This document shows, piece after piece, positions 5,871 through 14,039 of a stretch of 28,421 bases of DNA (positions are counted from its first letter, which is position 1; every line of letters begins with the position of its first letter). Location of the stretch: assembly GCA_019416395.1 (NCBI GenBank), contig DXXH01000003.1:11892-40312 (forward strand), read 5' to 3'. The translations under genes and the position numbers were made by a program. Source of the DNA: Clostridiales bacterium. GTDB lineage: Bacteria; Bacillota; Clostridia; Oscillospirales; Acutalibacteraceae. The notes beneath the pieces were generated by a model. The model searched no databases, was not told the DNA's origin, and saw only the letters and a program-made list of their open reading frames with translations.

Positions 5871-7589
5871 TCAATCCATATAGCCGCCCTTCATAGGAGA
5901 GGCAGCGTTTTGGGTGAACAGTCCTAAAGCGCCTGTTTTGTATTTGGGTTCCCGGGGCTTCCAAGCAGCTTTCCGGCGGGCCAGCTCCTCTTGGATCTCT
6001 TCTTCTGAGGCAGCTTTTCCGTGAAGGCCGCAGATACGCAGCACCCGGGCGGGAATATCGATTTCAATCAAGTCCCCTTCTTCCACCAAGGCGATGGGAC
6101 CGCCTTCAGCGGCTTCGGGAGACACATGGCCGATCGCCGGACCACGGCTTGCGCCGGAAAACCGGCCGTCTGTAATCAGGGCAATGGATGCCGAAAGCTC
6201 CGGGTCCGAGGAAATGGCCTCAGTGGTGTAGAACATCTCCGGCATACCGCTGCCCTTGGGACCTTCGTAGCGGATCAATACGGCGTCACCGGGTTGAATG
6301 CGGTGATGAAGAATGGCGTCAATGGCTTCTTCTTCGCAATCAAAGGGACGGGCTTTCAAAAGGGTTTTATGCATTTCCTTCGGTACAGCGCTGTGTTTCA
6401 CCACGCTGCCCTGGGGAGCCAAATTTCCTTTGAGTACGGCGATAGTTCCATTGGTGCCGATAGGGTCTTCAAAAGTCCGAATTACATCGGTATGTTTGAG
6501 TCCGGTTTTTTTCAAGTAACTACCGCATTTTTCATAATAGCCGTTGCGTTTTAGCTCTTCCAGATTTTCCCCCAGCGTCTTGCCGGTAACCGTCATCACG
6601 TCCAAGTGGAGCATGGATTTGATTTCTTCCATGATTCTGGGCACACCGCCGGCATAATAGAAATATTCCGCAGGCCATCTCCCCGCTGGACGGATATCCA
6701 AGAGGTAGTGAGCGCCTCTGTGCAGCCGGTCAAAGGAATCGGCGTCCAGCTCTACGCCAAATTCTCGGGCGATAGCCGGCAAATGCAGAAGCGTGTTGGT
6801 GGAGCCGGATATGGCCGCATGGACCATAACGGCGTTTTCAAAGCTCTTTTCCGTGACGATCTGCCGGGCGGTAACGCCTTCCCGGGCCATTTGAGCCGCC
6901 CGGGCCCCCGCTTTCCTGGCCACTTCCAGAAGATCTTGACAGGTGGCAGGCATCAAGGCGCTGCCGGGAAGCATCAGGCCTAATGCTTCTGCCATAATCT
7001 GCATGGTAGAAGCGGTTCCCATAAAGGAGCAGGCCCCACAAGAGGGACAGGCGTGATGCTTATAAAATGTAAACTGGTCTTCGGTGATTTCTCCCCGCTG
7101 GAACATGGCGCTGTAGGTGCCGATTTGCTCCAAGGTCAACAAGTCGGGTCCGGCTTCCATCACGCCACCGGTAACCACAATGGCCGGTATGTCGATCCTG
7201 CCAATGGCCATCAGCTGGGCTGGGACAGATTTATCACAGCTGGAGATAAATACCCCGGCGTCAAATGTGGTGGCATTGGCGTGAATTTCAATCAAGTTGG
7301 CAATGGTATCCCGGGAAACCAGCGAGTAGTTTCCGCCATCGTGGCCTTGAGACATGCCGTCGCACATGTCTGTGGCAAAATATAGCGCGGATTTCGCTCC
7401 ATTTTCATCGGCTGCTTTCGCAGCTTCCTGGGCAAACTGATAGAGATGGGCGCTGCCTGGGTGGCTTTGTCCGTAAGTGCTTTCGATAAGCACTTGGGGT
7501 TTTTCCAGATCTTCGGCGGTCCAGCCCATGCCCATGCGCAAAGGGTCCATTTCTGGAGCCAATTTTCGTGTTTCCTGACTTTTTAACAT
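5871..7589 (-). CDS. IlvD/Edd-family dehydratase (probable sugar-acid dehydratase)
   Basis: A 572-residue Fe-S dehydratase. The three cluster-binding segments are MCDGMSQGHDGG (Cys76), SSCDKSVPAQ (Cys118) and CPSCGACSFMGTASTM (Cys181/184/187). The GTASTM wording resembles sugar-acid dehydratases (arabinonate/xylonate type) more than the YTANTM usual in branched-chain IlvD. The C-terminal swivel domain carries DGRFSGASRGPAIGHVSPEA. It would convert an aldonate to a 2-keto-3-deoxy acid. The neighbouring aldolase supports a carbohydrate role over valine/isoleucine synthesis, and no other ilv gene is nearby. The exact substrate is unresolved. GGGAGG (7599-7604) precedes the ATG. Confidence 0.85.
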   Translation of the reverse strand: MLKSQETRKLAPEMDPLRMGMGWTAEDLEKPQVLIESTYGQSHPGSAHLYQFAQEAAKAADENGAKSALYFATDMCDGMSQGHDGGNYSLVSRDTIANLIEIHANATTFDAGVFISSCDKSVPAQLMAIGRIDIPAIVVTGGVMEAGPDLLTLEQIGTYSAMFQRGEITEDQFTFYKHHACPSCGACSFMGTASTMQIMAEALGLMLPGSALMPATCQDLLEVARKAGARAAQMAREGVTARQIVTEKSFENAVMVHAAISGSTNTLLHLPAIAREFGVELDADSFDRLHRGAHYLLDIRPAGRWPAEYFYYAGGVPRIMEEIKSMLHLDVMTVTGKTLGENLEELKRNGYYEKCGSYLKKTGLKHTDVIRTFEDPIGTNGTIAVLKGNLAPQGSVVKHSAVPKEMHKTLLKARPFDCEEEAIDAILHHRIQPGDAVLIRYEGPKGSGMPEMFYTTEAISSDPELSASIALITDGRFSGASRGPAIGHVSPEAAEGGPIALVEEGDLIEIDIPARVLRICGLHGKAASEEEIQEELARRKAAWKPREPKYKTGALGLFTQNAASPMKGGYMD

Positions 7590-7606
7590 GGCTTTTATCC
7601 TCCCTA

Positions 7607-7625
7607 AGCCCCCGAAAAGGGCTTT
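7607..7625 (-). promoter_or_regulatory. 5' UTR hairpin before the dehydratase gene
   Basis: AAGCCC and GGGCTT form a small stem directly upstream of the ribosome binding site in the minus-strand leader. A -10 TATAAT at 7636-7641 (minus) gives a leader of about 40 nt. The -35 near 7660-7665 (TTGCAT) matches consensus only in TTG, suggesting an activator-dependent or weak promoter. Confidence 0.4.
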
Positions 7626-7702
7626 TTCCTAGCTCATTATACAATATCTGGTGGAAGATATGCAACGCTTGGCACAAATTAAATTTTCTCCTTTTCCGCA
7701 AA

Positions 7703-7731
7703 TTGACAATTCCCCTTCCCACCAGTATACT
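7703..7731 (+). promoter_or_regulatory. aroD promoter
   Basis: TTGACA (7703-7708), 17 bases, TATACT (7726-7731). It diverges from the dehydratase promoter within about 100 bases. Confidence 0.85.
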
Positions 7732-7789
7732 TTATTATTAAGGCATTGTTTGTGGGGATTGTGGAGAAGAATAACAAGGAGTGGATTAT

Positions 7790-8551
7790 TTGAAGGTAAT
7801 AGAGATACAGGGTGTGCGTTTCGGTGAGGGTTTACCTAAGATATGCGTTCCCCTGACCGGACAGGGAATCCCTGCCCTTCTCAGTGAGCTGCAACAGGTT
7901 TCTGCCTTGCCAGCCGATCTGTTTGAGTGGCGGATCGACTGCTTTTTTGGGGATCCCGTTCCCACGCTTCCAGCTGTCACCACGGGGGTGGCTGGAAAGC
8001 CGGTGCTTTGCACATTGCGTACCAAAGGGGAAGGGGGCCAAGCTCCCCTTTCACCAGAAGAATATGAGACATGCGTGAAAAAACTGCTGGATACAGGCGG
8101 GTTTGCCATGGTGGATATTGAACTGGCCTGTGGGGAAGAGCGGGCTGCCCGGCTGACAGAGTTCGCCAAAAGCAAAGGAATTGGCGTTGTGATGTCCAAA
8201 CACGATTTTGCGAAAACGCCTTCTGCCCAGGAGATTTCCAGTACCCTGGTGCTGATGAAAAGGCTGGGAGCAGATTTGCCCAAGTACGCAGTGATGCCCC
8301 AGTCTCCCGGAGACGTGCTGGAACTGCTTACCGCAACTTGGGAAGCTTATCAACAGGTGGGGCCGGTCATCACCATGGCCATGGGGGAGATGGGGAAAAT
8401 GACCCGGGCCGCCGGTGGTCTGTTTGGTTCCTGCCTGACGTTTGGGGCGGGACAAAGCGCTTCCGCACCTGGGCAGATTGACGCAGAAAACCTGCGGGCG
8501 ATCCTAGAGGATTTGCAGCCCCATGACGGTCAAAGTTCCCGTGAACCATGA
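7790..8551 (+). CDS. aroD: 3-dehydroquinate dehydratase, type I
   Basis: A 253-residue type I enzyme that dehydrates 3-dehydroquinate to 3-dehydroshikimate in the shikimate pathway through a Schiff base. The catalytic His138 is in MSKHDFAKT, the Schiff-base Lys165 is in ADLPKYAVMP, and the substrate-binding Arg residues are in LRTKGEGG and near MGKMTRAAGG. The C-terminal GSCLTFGAGQ matches the family. Start choice: an in-frame GTG at 7781 lies inside the AAGGAG motif (7777-7782), whereas TTG at 7790 has that motif at ideal spacing and gives MKVIEIQGV, so TTG is preferred. A weak stem without a T-run separates it from the AAA+ gene, so cotranscription is possible. Confidence 0.93.
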   Translation: MKVIEIQGVRFGEGLPKICVPLTGQGIPALLSELQQVSALPADLFEWRIDCFFGDPVPTLPAVTTGVAGKPVLCTLRTKGEGGQAPLSPEEYETCVKKLLDTGGFAMVDIELACGEERAARLTEFAKSKGIGVVMSKHDFAKTPSAQEISSTLVLMKRLGADLPKYAVMPQSPGDVLELLTATWEAYQQVGPVITMAMGEMGKMTRAAGGLFGSCLTFGAGQSASAPGQIDAENLRAILEDLQPHDGQSSREP

Positions 8552-8605
8552 GGGTTTCCCCGGAAAAAGGGGAGAATGGCTTGAAATTGGAAAGGATCTT
8601 GTTCC

Positions 8606-10681
8606 ATGAAAAACGATATTGATTCCATTCTGGACTCCATGTTCCGGGGTGGAAGGCTTCATTTTAAAAGTTCCGTGCCGGAGGAGAAGCAACAGGAGTC
8701 CGGAGAGATTCCAACGCTTTCCCAAGCGGAATCCCATGCCCAGCAGGCACGGCAAACCCTGGACGCTGTGGAGAATGCTGGGGACAGCTTGTCAGAATCC
8801 TTGCGGGAAAGCATCGACCGGTTGACTCAGGAAGCCAAAGCGGATATGGCGGATTTGGAACGCCATCTTCGCCAGGACGGGGTGGACACCATGGCTCAAT
8901 CCCGCAATGGGGGAGCGCCGGTGGATTTGGAAATGGCGTTCCAGGTGGCCCGGCAGGAAGCTGGCGCTTTGGTGCTGGGGCAGGAAGAATTCTTAGACAG
9001 CTTGCTGATCGCCTTTAAACGGCCTTTTGTGGCTGGAAGCAGCCAGGATTCCCCTTTGTGTAAAGCTGTGGTTTCGGGTCCCCATGGGACAGGACGGCAT
9101 AGCGCCCTACGCTGCGTTACCGCTTCTTTGGGACGCCAGGGAGTGTTAAAAAGTCCCAAAACAGCCCTGTTGGATCTTGCCCGTTACGGGGCAGCAGGCT
9201 CGGAAAAGCTGTTTGTGCAGGACTTTTACGCCGCTGTGAAAAGTGGAGCAGCAACCCTGGTACTGGAAAATTGGGAGAAATGCCACACAGCGGTGCTTTC
9301 CATGGTAGCTGCTTTGTTTCGGGAAGGAGCCATCCCACTGCCCAGCCGTTACGCTGAGCAAAAAGGCATGCTGGTGGAGATTGGGACGGCATTGGTGCCG
9401 GGAGCGGTATCCAGTCTGTCGGCAGGCGGAAAATACTTGTTTCTCTTAACAGACAAGCCTGCTTCTAAATTGATAGATGCGTTTGGAGCGCCGTTTTTGG
9501 CAGCGTTGGACGATCAATGCCAGACAAAGCCCTTCACCCGTGAAGCGCTGGAAGAGATTGCCCGGCGGGAGTTGGAAGATTTGGTGGAGCGCTGCAAGAA
9601 GCAGCTGCAAATTAGCCTGTCTTTCCAGAAAGACGCTGTAACGGCATTGGTGGACAGTTTTACCCCGGATCAAGGAGCTTACGCTTTGAAAGCGGGAGCC
9701 GACCGGTTGTACCGGCTGTTGAGCGAGGAGAAGCTGCACAAGAACCTGGGGCCGGTAGAGGGTACACTGCTAGTGGAACAAGGGACTGTGCAAGTGGAAT
9801 ATACCCAGGCGGGGCTTCCGGTCCGGGTAGGGGAAAAGGATGCTTCTTCTCCGCGGGAAGCCGCGGTGGCGGCAGTCCGGGAAGAGCTTTCCCAGATTGT
9901 GGGCTTGCAGCCGGTGAAGGACTATATCCTATCTTTGGAAGCCAATTTCAAAATCCAGCAAATGCGGCGGGAACGTGGCCTGAAAGCCGATTCTCCTTCC
10001 ATGCACATGATTTTTACCGGCAATCCCGGTACGGGTAAAACCACAGTGGCCCGGATCGTTTCCCGGTACCTCAAAGCCATTGGAGTGCTGGCCGGCGGAC
10101 AGCTGGTGGAAGTGACCCGAGGGGATTTGGTGGGTCAGTATGTGGGGCATACAGCTCCCTTGACACAAAAAGCGATCCAATCGGCATTGGGCGGCGTGTT
10201 GTTTATCGACGAAGCCTATTCCCTTTACCGGGGCAAAGACGACAGCTTTGGCCTGGAAGCCATTGACACGCTGGTGAAGGGCATGGAAGATCACCGCAAC
10301 GACTTGATTGTGATCTTGGCCGGGTATTCTCGGGAAATGGAAGAATTTCTCACGGCCAATTCCGGGTTGCGGTCCCGGTTTCCCAATATCATTGAGTTCC
10401 CGGACTACACAGCCCAGGAGCTGCTGGCCATTACTCAGAGCATCGTCCGTTCCAAAGGATACCGCATGGATCCCGCCTGTGAAAAGCCTTTGCTGGCTTA
10501 TTATGAGGAGCAGCAGCGTTTGGGTGATCCCCGTACCAACGGCAATGGGCGCATGGCCCGGAACAAGGTGGAAGAGGCAGTGATCGCCTGTTCCCGGCGG
10601 AATGTGCGGACACCGGAAGAGCAGCGGGATTTGGAGCTGTTGCTGCCGGAAGATTTTGGCTTGGAAACGGTTGACGGATAA
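8606..10681 (+). CDS. Two-module AAA+ ATPase, CbbX/SpoVK-like C-terminal domain
   Basis: A 691-residue protein. Residues 1-110 are charged and helical and probably coiled. Residues about 140-400 resemble a ClpB/ClpC-type AAA+ module, but its P-loop reads GPHGTGRHS (about 158), with Arg instead of the Walker A Lys, and no proper Walker B is evident, so it is probably inactive. Residues about 435-680 form an intact CbxX/CfqX (CbbX, SpoVK) AAA+ domain: P-loop GNPGTGKTT (about 472), Walker B VLFIDEAYSL (about 531), sensor region VILAGYSREME and arginine finger GLRSRFP. It is likely a remodelling ATPase. No target is apparent from neighbours (aroD upstream, convergent flavoprotein downstream). Confidence 0.8.
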   Translation: MKNDIDSILDSMFRGGRLHFKSSVPEEKQQESGEIPTLSQAESHAQQARQTLDAVENAGDSLSESLRESIDRLTQEAKADMADLERHLRQDGVDTMAQSRNGGAPVDLEMAFQVARQEAGALVLGQEEFLDSLLIAFKRPFVAGSSQDSPLCKAVVSGPHGTGRHSALRCVTASLGRQGVLKSPKTALLDLARYGAAGSEKLFVQDFYAAVKSGAATLVLENWEKCHTAVLSMVAALFREGAIPLPSRYAEQKGMLVEIGTALVPGAVSSLSAGGKYLFLLTDKPASKLIDAFGAPFLAALDDQCQTKPFTREALEEIARRELEDLVERCKKQLQISLSFQKDAVTALVDSFTPDQGAYALKAGADRLYRLLSEEKLHKNLGPVEGTLLVEQGTVQVEYTQAGLPVRVGEKDASSPREAAVAAVREELSQIVGLQPVKDYILSLEANFKIQQMRRERGLKADSPSMHMIFTGNPGTGKTTVARIVSRYLKAIGVLAGGQLVEVTRGDLVGQYVGHTAPLTQKAIQSALGGVLFIDEAYSLYRGKDDSFGLEAIDTLVKGMEDHRNDLIVILAGYSREMEEFLTANSGLRSRFPNIIEFPDYTAQELLAITQSIVRSKGYRMDPACEKPLLAYYEEQQRLGDPRTNGNGRMARNKVEEAVIACSRRNVRTPEEQRDLELLLPEDFGLETVDG

Positions 10682-10703
10682 AACCGGATAGGAATAAAAA
10701 TGA

Positions 10704-10735
10704 GGGCCTGTATGTGTTGCAACATACAGGCCCTT
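10704..10735. terminator. Bidirectional terminator
   Basis: GGGCCTGTATGT (10704-10715) and ACATACAGGCCC (10722-10733) form a 12-bp stem with a six-base loop. The plus side has a poor T tract. The minus side is followed by TCATTTTTATT and is the better terminator, for the flavin reductase gene. It separates convergent genes. Confidence 0.8.
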
Positions 10736-10741
10736 GTGGCT

Positions 10742-11251
10742 TTATTCGGTTTTTTCCAGGACTTTTACAATTTCACCGATGAACATGCGGTGCAGGTCCT
10801 TTTGGGGATAATTTTTCTCAAACACGTTTTTGTCCACAAAGCTGCTTTCTTCCAAATCCTGACGGTACAGTTTCCGGCAGATGAATACCAGCCGGGCTTG
10901 CTCATAATAGGGGGCAGCCTGGTCAAACTTGGCGGTGAGCCCGGTAGCCTGGTCTTTGTCAATGTTCCGGCCGGATTTGCTTCCGCACAGGGACAGGGCC
11001 TGCCGGTATTCCGGACCAAAGAAGCACAGGGAATAATAGTCTTCTTGCTCCACAAATTCCAGGGTATATCGCTGGGGACGAATATAGATGGTGGAAACAT
11101 AATTGCCCCAAAGCTCGCCTACGCCGCCCCAGCTGGCGGTCATGGTGTTGTGCTTTTCCTCATTGCCTGCTGTGATGAGCATCCAATCCTTATTGATAAG
11201 GGTGAAGGGGTTGTCCTTTAATTCTTCCACGGAGATTTCCCGAAACGCCAT
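10742..11251 (-). CDS. Flavin reductase-like (FMN-binding split barrel) protein
   Basis: A 169-residue member of the flavin reductase/DIM6-NTAB family. The N-terminal NTMTASWGGVGELW segment and the YVSTIYIRPQRYT strand are typical of the FMN phosphate-binding split barrel, and the length fits. It probably binds FMN and reduces it, or a small substrate, in the cytoplasm. Such stand-alone genes are common in gut Clostridia and their substrates are unknown. AGGAAAGGAAGG lies ahead of the ATG, and the gene has its own promoter (TTGCAA 11317-11322, 17 bases, TATGAT 11294-11299 on minus). Confidence 0.85.
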   Translation of the reverse strand: MAFREISVEELKDNPFTLINKDWMLITAGNEEKHNTMTASWGGVGELWGNYVSTIYIRPQRYTLEFVEQEDYYSLCFFGPEYRQALSLCGSKSGRNIDKDQATGLTAKFDQAAPYYEQARLVFICRKLYRQDLEESSFVDKNVFEKNYPQKDLHRMFIGEIVKVLEKTE

Positions 11252-11293
11252 GTTGAATCCTTCCTTTCCTAACTCATTGAAGTGTATGAATTT

Positions 11294-11322
11294 ATCATAG
11301 CGTATATCCCTCTTTTTTGCAA
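11294..11322 (-). promoter_or_regulatory. Promoter of the flavin reductase gene
   Basis: On the minus strand TTGCAA (11317-11322), 17-base spacer and TATGAT (11294-11299). Confidence 0.75.
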
Positions 11323-11392
11323 GACGGAAGAAATCCTAACAGCAGCGTGGGCCGAAAGGGAATGCCGGAAGAAACCTCAGCACAGAGTGCTG

Positions 11393-11424
11393 CAAAAAAG
11401 TACCCGCCTTAATAGCGGGTACTT
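11393..11424 (-). terminator. Terminator of the TetR-oligopeptidase operon
   Basis: AAGTACCCGC (11398-11407) and GCGGGTACTT (11415-11424) form a 10-bp stem. On the minus strand it is followed by TTTTTT. It begins 14 bases after the oligopeptidase stop. Confidence 0.93.
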
Positions 11425-11438
11425 GAAGTGCGGTGGGA

Positions 11439-13130
11439 TTACTCCACCAGATGGTCCTCTGTCCACTGGAATGTAGCTTGGCAGACATTTTTTACGCAGC
11501 CTTCGTCCAACGGAGAACGCAAGTCCACGGAATGGGCCAGGTCCACAAAGGTTTTGGTGCCGCCCTGGCGCAGGAACGACATGTATTTTTCCCAGGCGGT
11601 GGTCCTGTTTTCCAAAGACAGGGCGAAGTATTGCAAGGACATTACCTGGGCCAAGCAATAGTCAATATAGTAGAAGGGATACAGGTAGATGTGGAGCTGC
11701 CGCTGCCAGCCTGCGCCACGACTGTAGAAAGGCAGATTGTCAAAATCAATATAAGGCCGGTACAGCTTTTCCAGCCGGAGCCAAGTCTGATTCCGCTCTT
11801 CGGGAGTCATTTCCGGGTGACGGTACACTTCTTCCTGGAAGTGGTCTACCAGGCAGCCGTAGGGGATAAACAACAGAGCGTCTTCCGCATGGGAAAGCTC
11901 GTATTTTTCCGTCATATCCCCGAAGAAAAGATGATGCCAAGGAGCGGTGAGGAATTCCATGCTCATGGAATGAGTTTCAGCGCCTTCCATGGTGGGGCAG
12001 CGCAAGGCGTGGGTGGTTACCGTTTGGTTGGAAATGAAATCCGCAAAGGCGTGGCCCGCCTCGTGGGTGAGCACGTCCACGTCCCCGGAAGTGCCGTTAA
12101 AGTTGGAGAAAATAAAGGGATAGCCGTAATCGGGCAGGCCGGTGCAATAGCCGCCGGGGGCTTTGCCTTCTTTTGCCAATACGTCGAACAGGCCGTTTTC
12201 AAACATCAGGTGGATAAAGTCCTTGGTCTCAGGGGAAAGCTCTTCGTACATGGTCTGTCCCGCCGCCAGGATTTCTTCCGGTGTTCCTTGGGGAGTAGCG
12301 GAGCCATCCTTGAAGCTCAGTCCGATATCGTGGAACTTGAAGTCGGCGATTCCCAAGCGCTTGGCCCGCCGTTCCATGATTTTCATGGTGAGGGGCACCA
12401 GGTCTTCAATTACCTGCCGGCGGAAAGAAGCAAGATCCTGGGGGGTGTAGCAGTTGCGCTGCCGGCGGATTGCACCCAGCTCTACAAAGCTTTCCAATCC
12501 CAGCTTTTTGGCCTGTTCGGTGCGGTTTTTGACCAGTTTATCAAAAAGCTGGTCAAACTCTTCCCGGTGCTGGTCAAAGAAAGAGCCTTCCGCTTCCAGG
12601 GCAGCCCGGCGCGTAGCCCGGTCGGTGCTTTCCTTATAGGGCCCCAATTGAGCGACTGTCACGGTTTTTCCCATAAAGGGAATTTGAGCGCTGGCGTAAA
12701 GCTTCTGATAATCGCTGGAAAGCTTATTTTCTTCCTGCATTAAGGACACGATTTCTGGAGAAAAGCCCTTCATTTCCAGTTCCATGTTTTTGAAAAGCAA
12801 GCTGCCCAACAGCTGCTCCAATTCTCCACGGAAGGGGGAGTCCAACAGGACTTTCTGGAAGTTTTTGACCATTTCCTCTAACAGGGGCATTTGCTGGTCA
12901 TTATAGTCGTTTTCCTCTGTGTAAAATGTGTCGTTGGTGTCCACCGTGTGACGGATATAGCACAGGGTGGCCTGGGTGGTCAAATGGGAGAGAAGAGTTT
13001 CAAACTCCCTGTAGACATTGGTCTGCTGTTGGGCGGAATCCGCCTGCTTCAGCTGCTGGGTCAGTTTCTCCAGCTCTTGGGAAATAGCCGGATAATCCGG
13101 CCGGGTATAGGTCATTTCTGAAAATTTCAT
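11439..13130 (-). CDS. M3 family oligoendopeptidase (PepF-like)
   Basis: A 563-residue zinc peptidase of the thimet/PepF class that degrades short peptides in the cytoplasm. The HEAGH zinc motif is in DVLTHEAGHAFADF (about residues 354-358), with the third-ligand Glu region following in PTMEGAETHSMSMEF. The length matches M3 oligoendopeptidases. I chose the ATG at 13130 rather than an in-frame ATG at 13205 because AAAGGAG sits just before it and because the upstream extension overlaps the TetR coding region. It lies 16 bases after the TetR-family gene on the same strand, so it is very likely cotranscribed. A 436-codon open frame on the opposite strand is only a shadow. Confidence 0.93.
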   Translation of the reverse strand: MKFSEMTYTRPDYPAISQELEKLTQQLKQADSAQQQTNVYREFETLLSHLTTQATLCYIRHTVDTNDTFYTEENDYNDQQMPLLEEMVKNFQKVLLDSPFRGELEQLLGSLLFKNMELEMKGFSPEIVSLMQEENKLSSDYQKLYASAQIPFMGKTVTVAQLGPYKESTDRATRRAALEAEGSFFDQHREEFDQLFDKLVKNRTEQAKKLGLESFVELGAIRRQRNCYTPQDLASFRRQVIEDLVPLTMKIMERRAKRLGIADFKFHDIGLSFKDGSATPQGTPEEILAAGQTMYEELSPETKDFIHLMFENGLFDVLAKEGKAPGGYCTGLPDYGYPFIFSNFNGTSGDVDVLTHEAGHAFADFISNQTVTTHALRCPTMEGAETHSMSMEFLTAPWHHLFFGDMTEKYELSHAEDALLFIPYGCLVDHFQEEVYRHPEMTPEERNQTWLRLEKLYRPYIDFDNLPFYSRGAGWQRQLHIYLYPFYYIDYCLAQVMSLQYFALSLENRTTAWEKYMSFLRQGGTKTFVDLAHSVDLRSPLDEGCVKNVCQATFQWTEDHLVE

Positions 13131-13146
13131 AACAAGTCTCCTTTCT

Positions 13147-13854
13147 TCACAGGTCGTGGGTTTTCTCCACAAAATACGGGTCAAAATGGGGCGTTTCCTT
13201 CCCATGTTTTTCCAAGGTGCGGGAAGATCGTTCTTCCATGGGAAACGCAGGAAGTTCCTCAGCGATTGGGGATTCTCCCCGCAGGAAGTCCATGCCGTGA
13301 AGCATAATGTTTTGAGCCATTTGGGCCATATCCTCTACCGAAGTGGTCATACCTTCTTTCAGCCACTTTTGAAGAAGGCCGATATGCCCGTTGCTCACGA
13401 AAGCGTAAAAATATTCCAGCTGTTTAGGGGAAGCCCCCCACAGATGGTTGGAGTAAGCCGCCAGACAGCTTTCCCAGCCCAAGGACAAAAGCCGTACGGC
13501 AAAGGCTTTGTCACCGTGTTCTCCCAGAGTGACCGTACAGATATCCACATTGTCCTTCAGGCATTGGTAAATCCCTGTCATGATTCGCAGCAGGGAAGGC
13601 TCTTCCATTTCTGCTCCCAGAAGGGGGGCCAGGGCGCGCTGAAAGTCAGCCACCATGTCCTCTTCTAATTTGGCGAGAAGATCATAGATGTCTGTGTAGT
13701 GGGCGTAAAAGGTGCTGCGGTTGACCCCGGCTTTTCCGCAAAGTTCTTTTACAGTAATGCGTTGCATGGGTTTTTGCTGTAGCAATTCCGTAAATGCTTG
13801 ACGGATCAGGGATTTGGTCAACCGGGTGCGTTGATCCTTTCCAGTGTCTCTCAC
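13147..13854 (-). CDS. TetR/AcrR-family transcriptional regulator
   Basis: A 235-residue regulator. Residues about 8-55 are the TetR helix-turn-helix: LTKSLIRQAFTELL, ITVKELCGKAGVNRSTFYAHY (recognition helix) and DIYDLLAKLE. The C-terminal ligand domain looks like the TetR C-terminal families of Firmicutes with SNGHIGLLQKWLKEG, which often sense unknown small molecules. Start choice: GTG 13854 has AGAGGA eight bases upstream, whereas the in-frame ATG at 13908 overlaps the -10 hexamer TATAAT (13907-13912) and could not be on the transcript. It probably autoregulates this operon and could also control the divergent acetyltransferase gene. Confidence 0.85.
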   Translation of the reverse strand: MRDTGKDQRTRLTKSLIRQAFTELLQQKPMQRITVKELCGKAGVNRSTFYAHYTDIYDLLAKLEEDMVADFQRALAPLLGAEMEEPSLLRIMTGIYQCLKDNVDICTVTLGEHGDKAFAVRLLSLGWESCLAAYSNHLWGASPKQLEYFYAFVSNGHIGLLQKWLKEGMTTSVEDMAQMAQNIMLHGMDFLRGESPIAEELPAFPMEERSSRTLEKHGKETPHFDPYFVEKTHDL

Positions 13855-13906
13855 AACGACGGTCCTCTTTTCCGGCTGAGAAGCCTCGCAGCCATACTGT
13901 CTATTC

Positions 13907-13935
13907 ATTATAATATAAGAACGAAAAAAGCGCAA
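13907..13935 (-). promoter_or_regulatory. Promoter of the TetR-family gene
   Basis: On the minus strand TTGCGC (13930-13935), 17 bases, TATAAT (13907-13912). The -35 is poor but identical to the -35 hexamer of the divergent acetyltransferase promoter. Confidence 0.6.
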
Positions 13936-13976
13936 TCCGCCAATCTATTTCCAGTATGCCCTGAAACGGAATCCTC

Positions 13977-14005
13977 TTGCGCATGGCATAGAACAATGGT
14001 ATACT
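13977..14005 (+). promoter_or_regulatory. Promoter of the acetyltransferase gene
   Basis: TTGCGC (13977-13982), 17 bases, TATACT (14000-14005), leading to a short 5' UTR before the ATG at 14040. Confidence 0.65.
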
Positions 14006-14039
14006 GTAAACAAATTTTCAACAGAAAGGTGATAATTTT

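Noticed and set aside
11433..12743. 436-codon plus-strand frame
   Set aside because: It lies antisense to the M3 oligoendopeptidase, which carries HEAGH and all family features. The frame has low-complexity, non-domain content.
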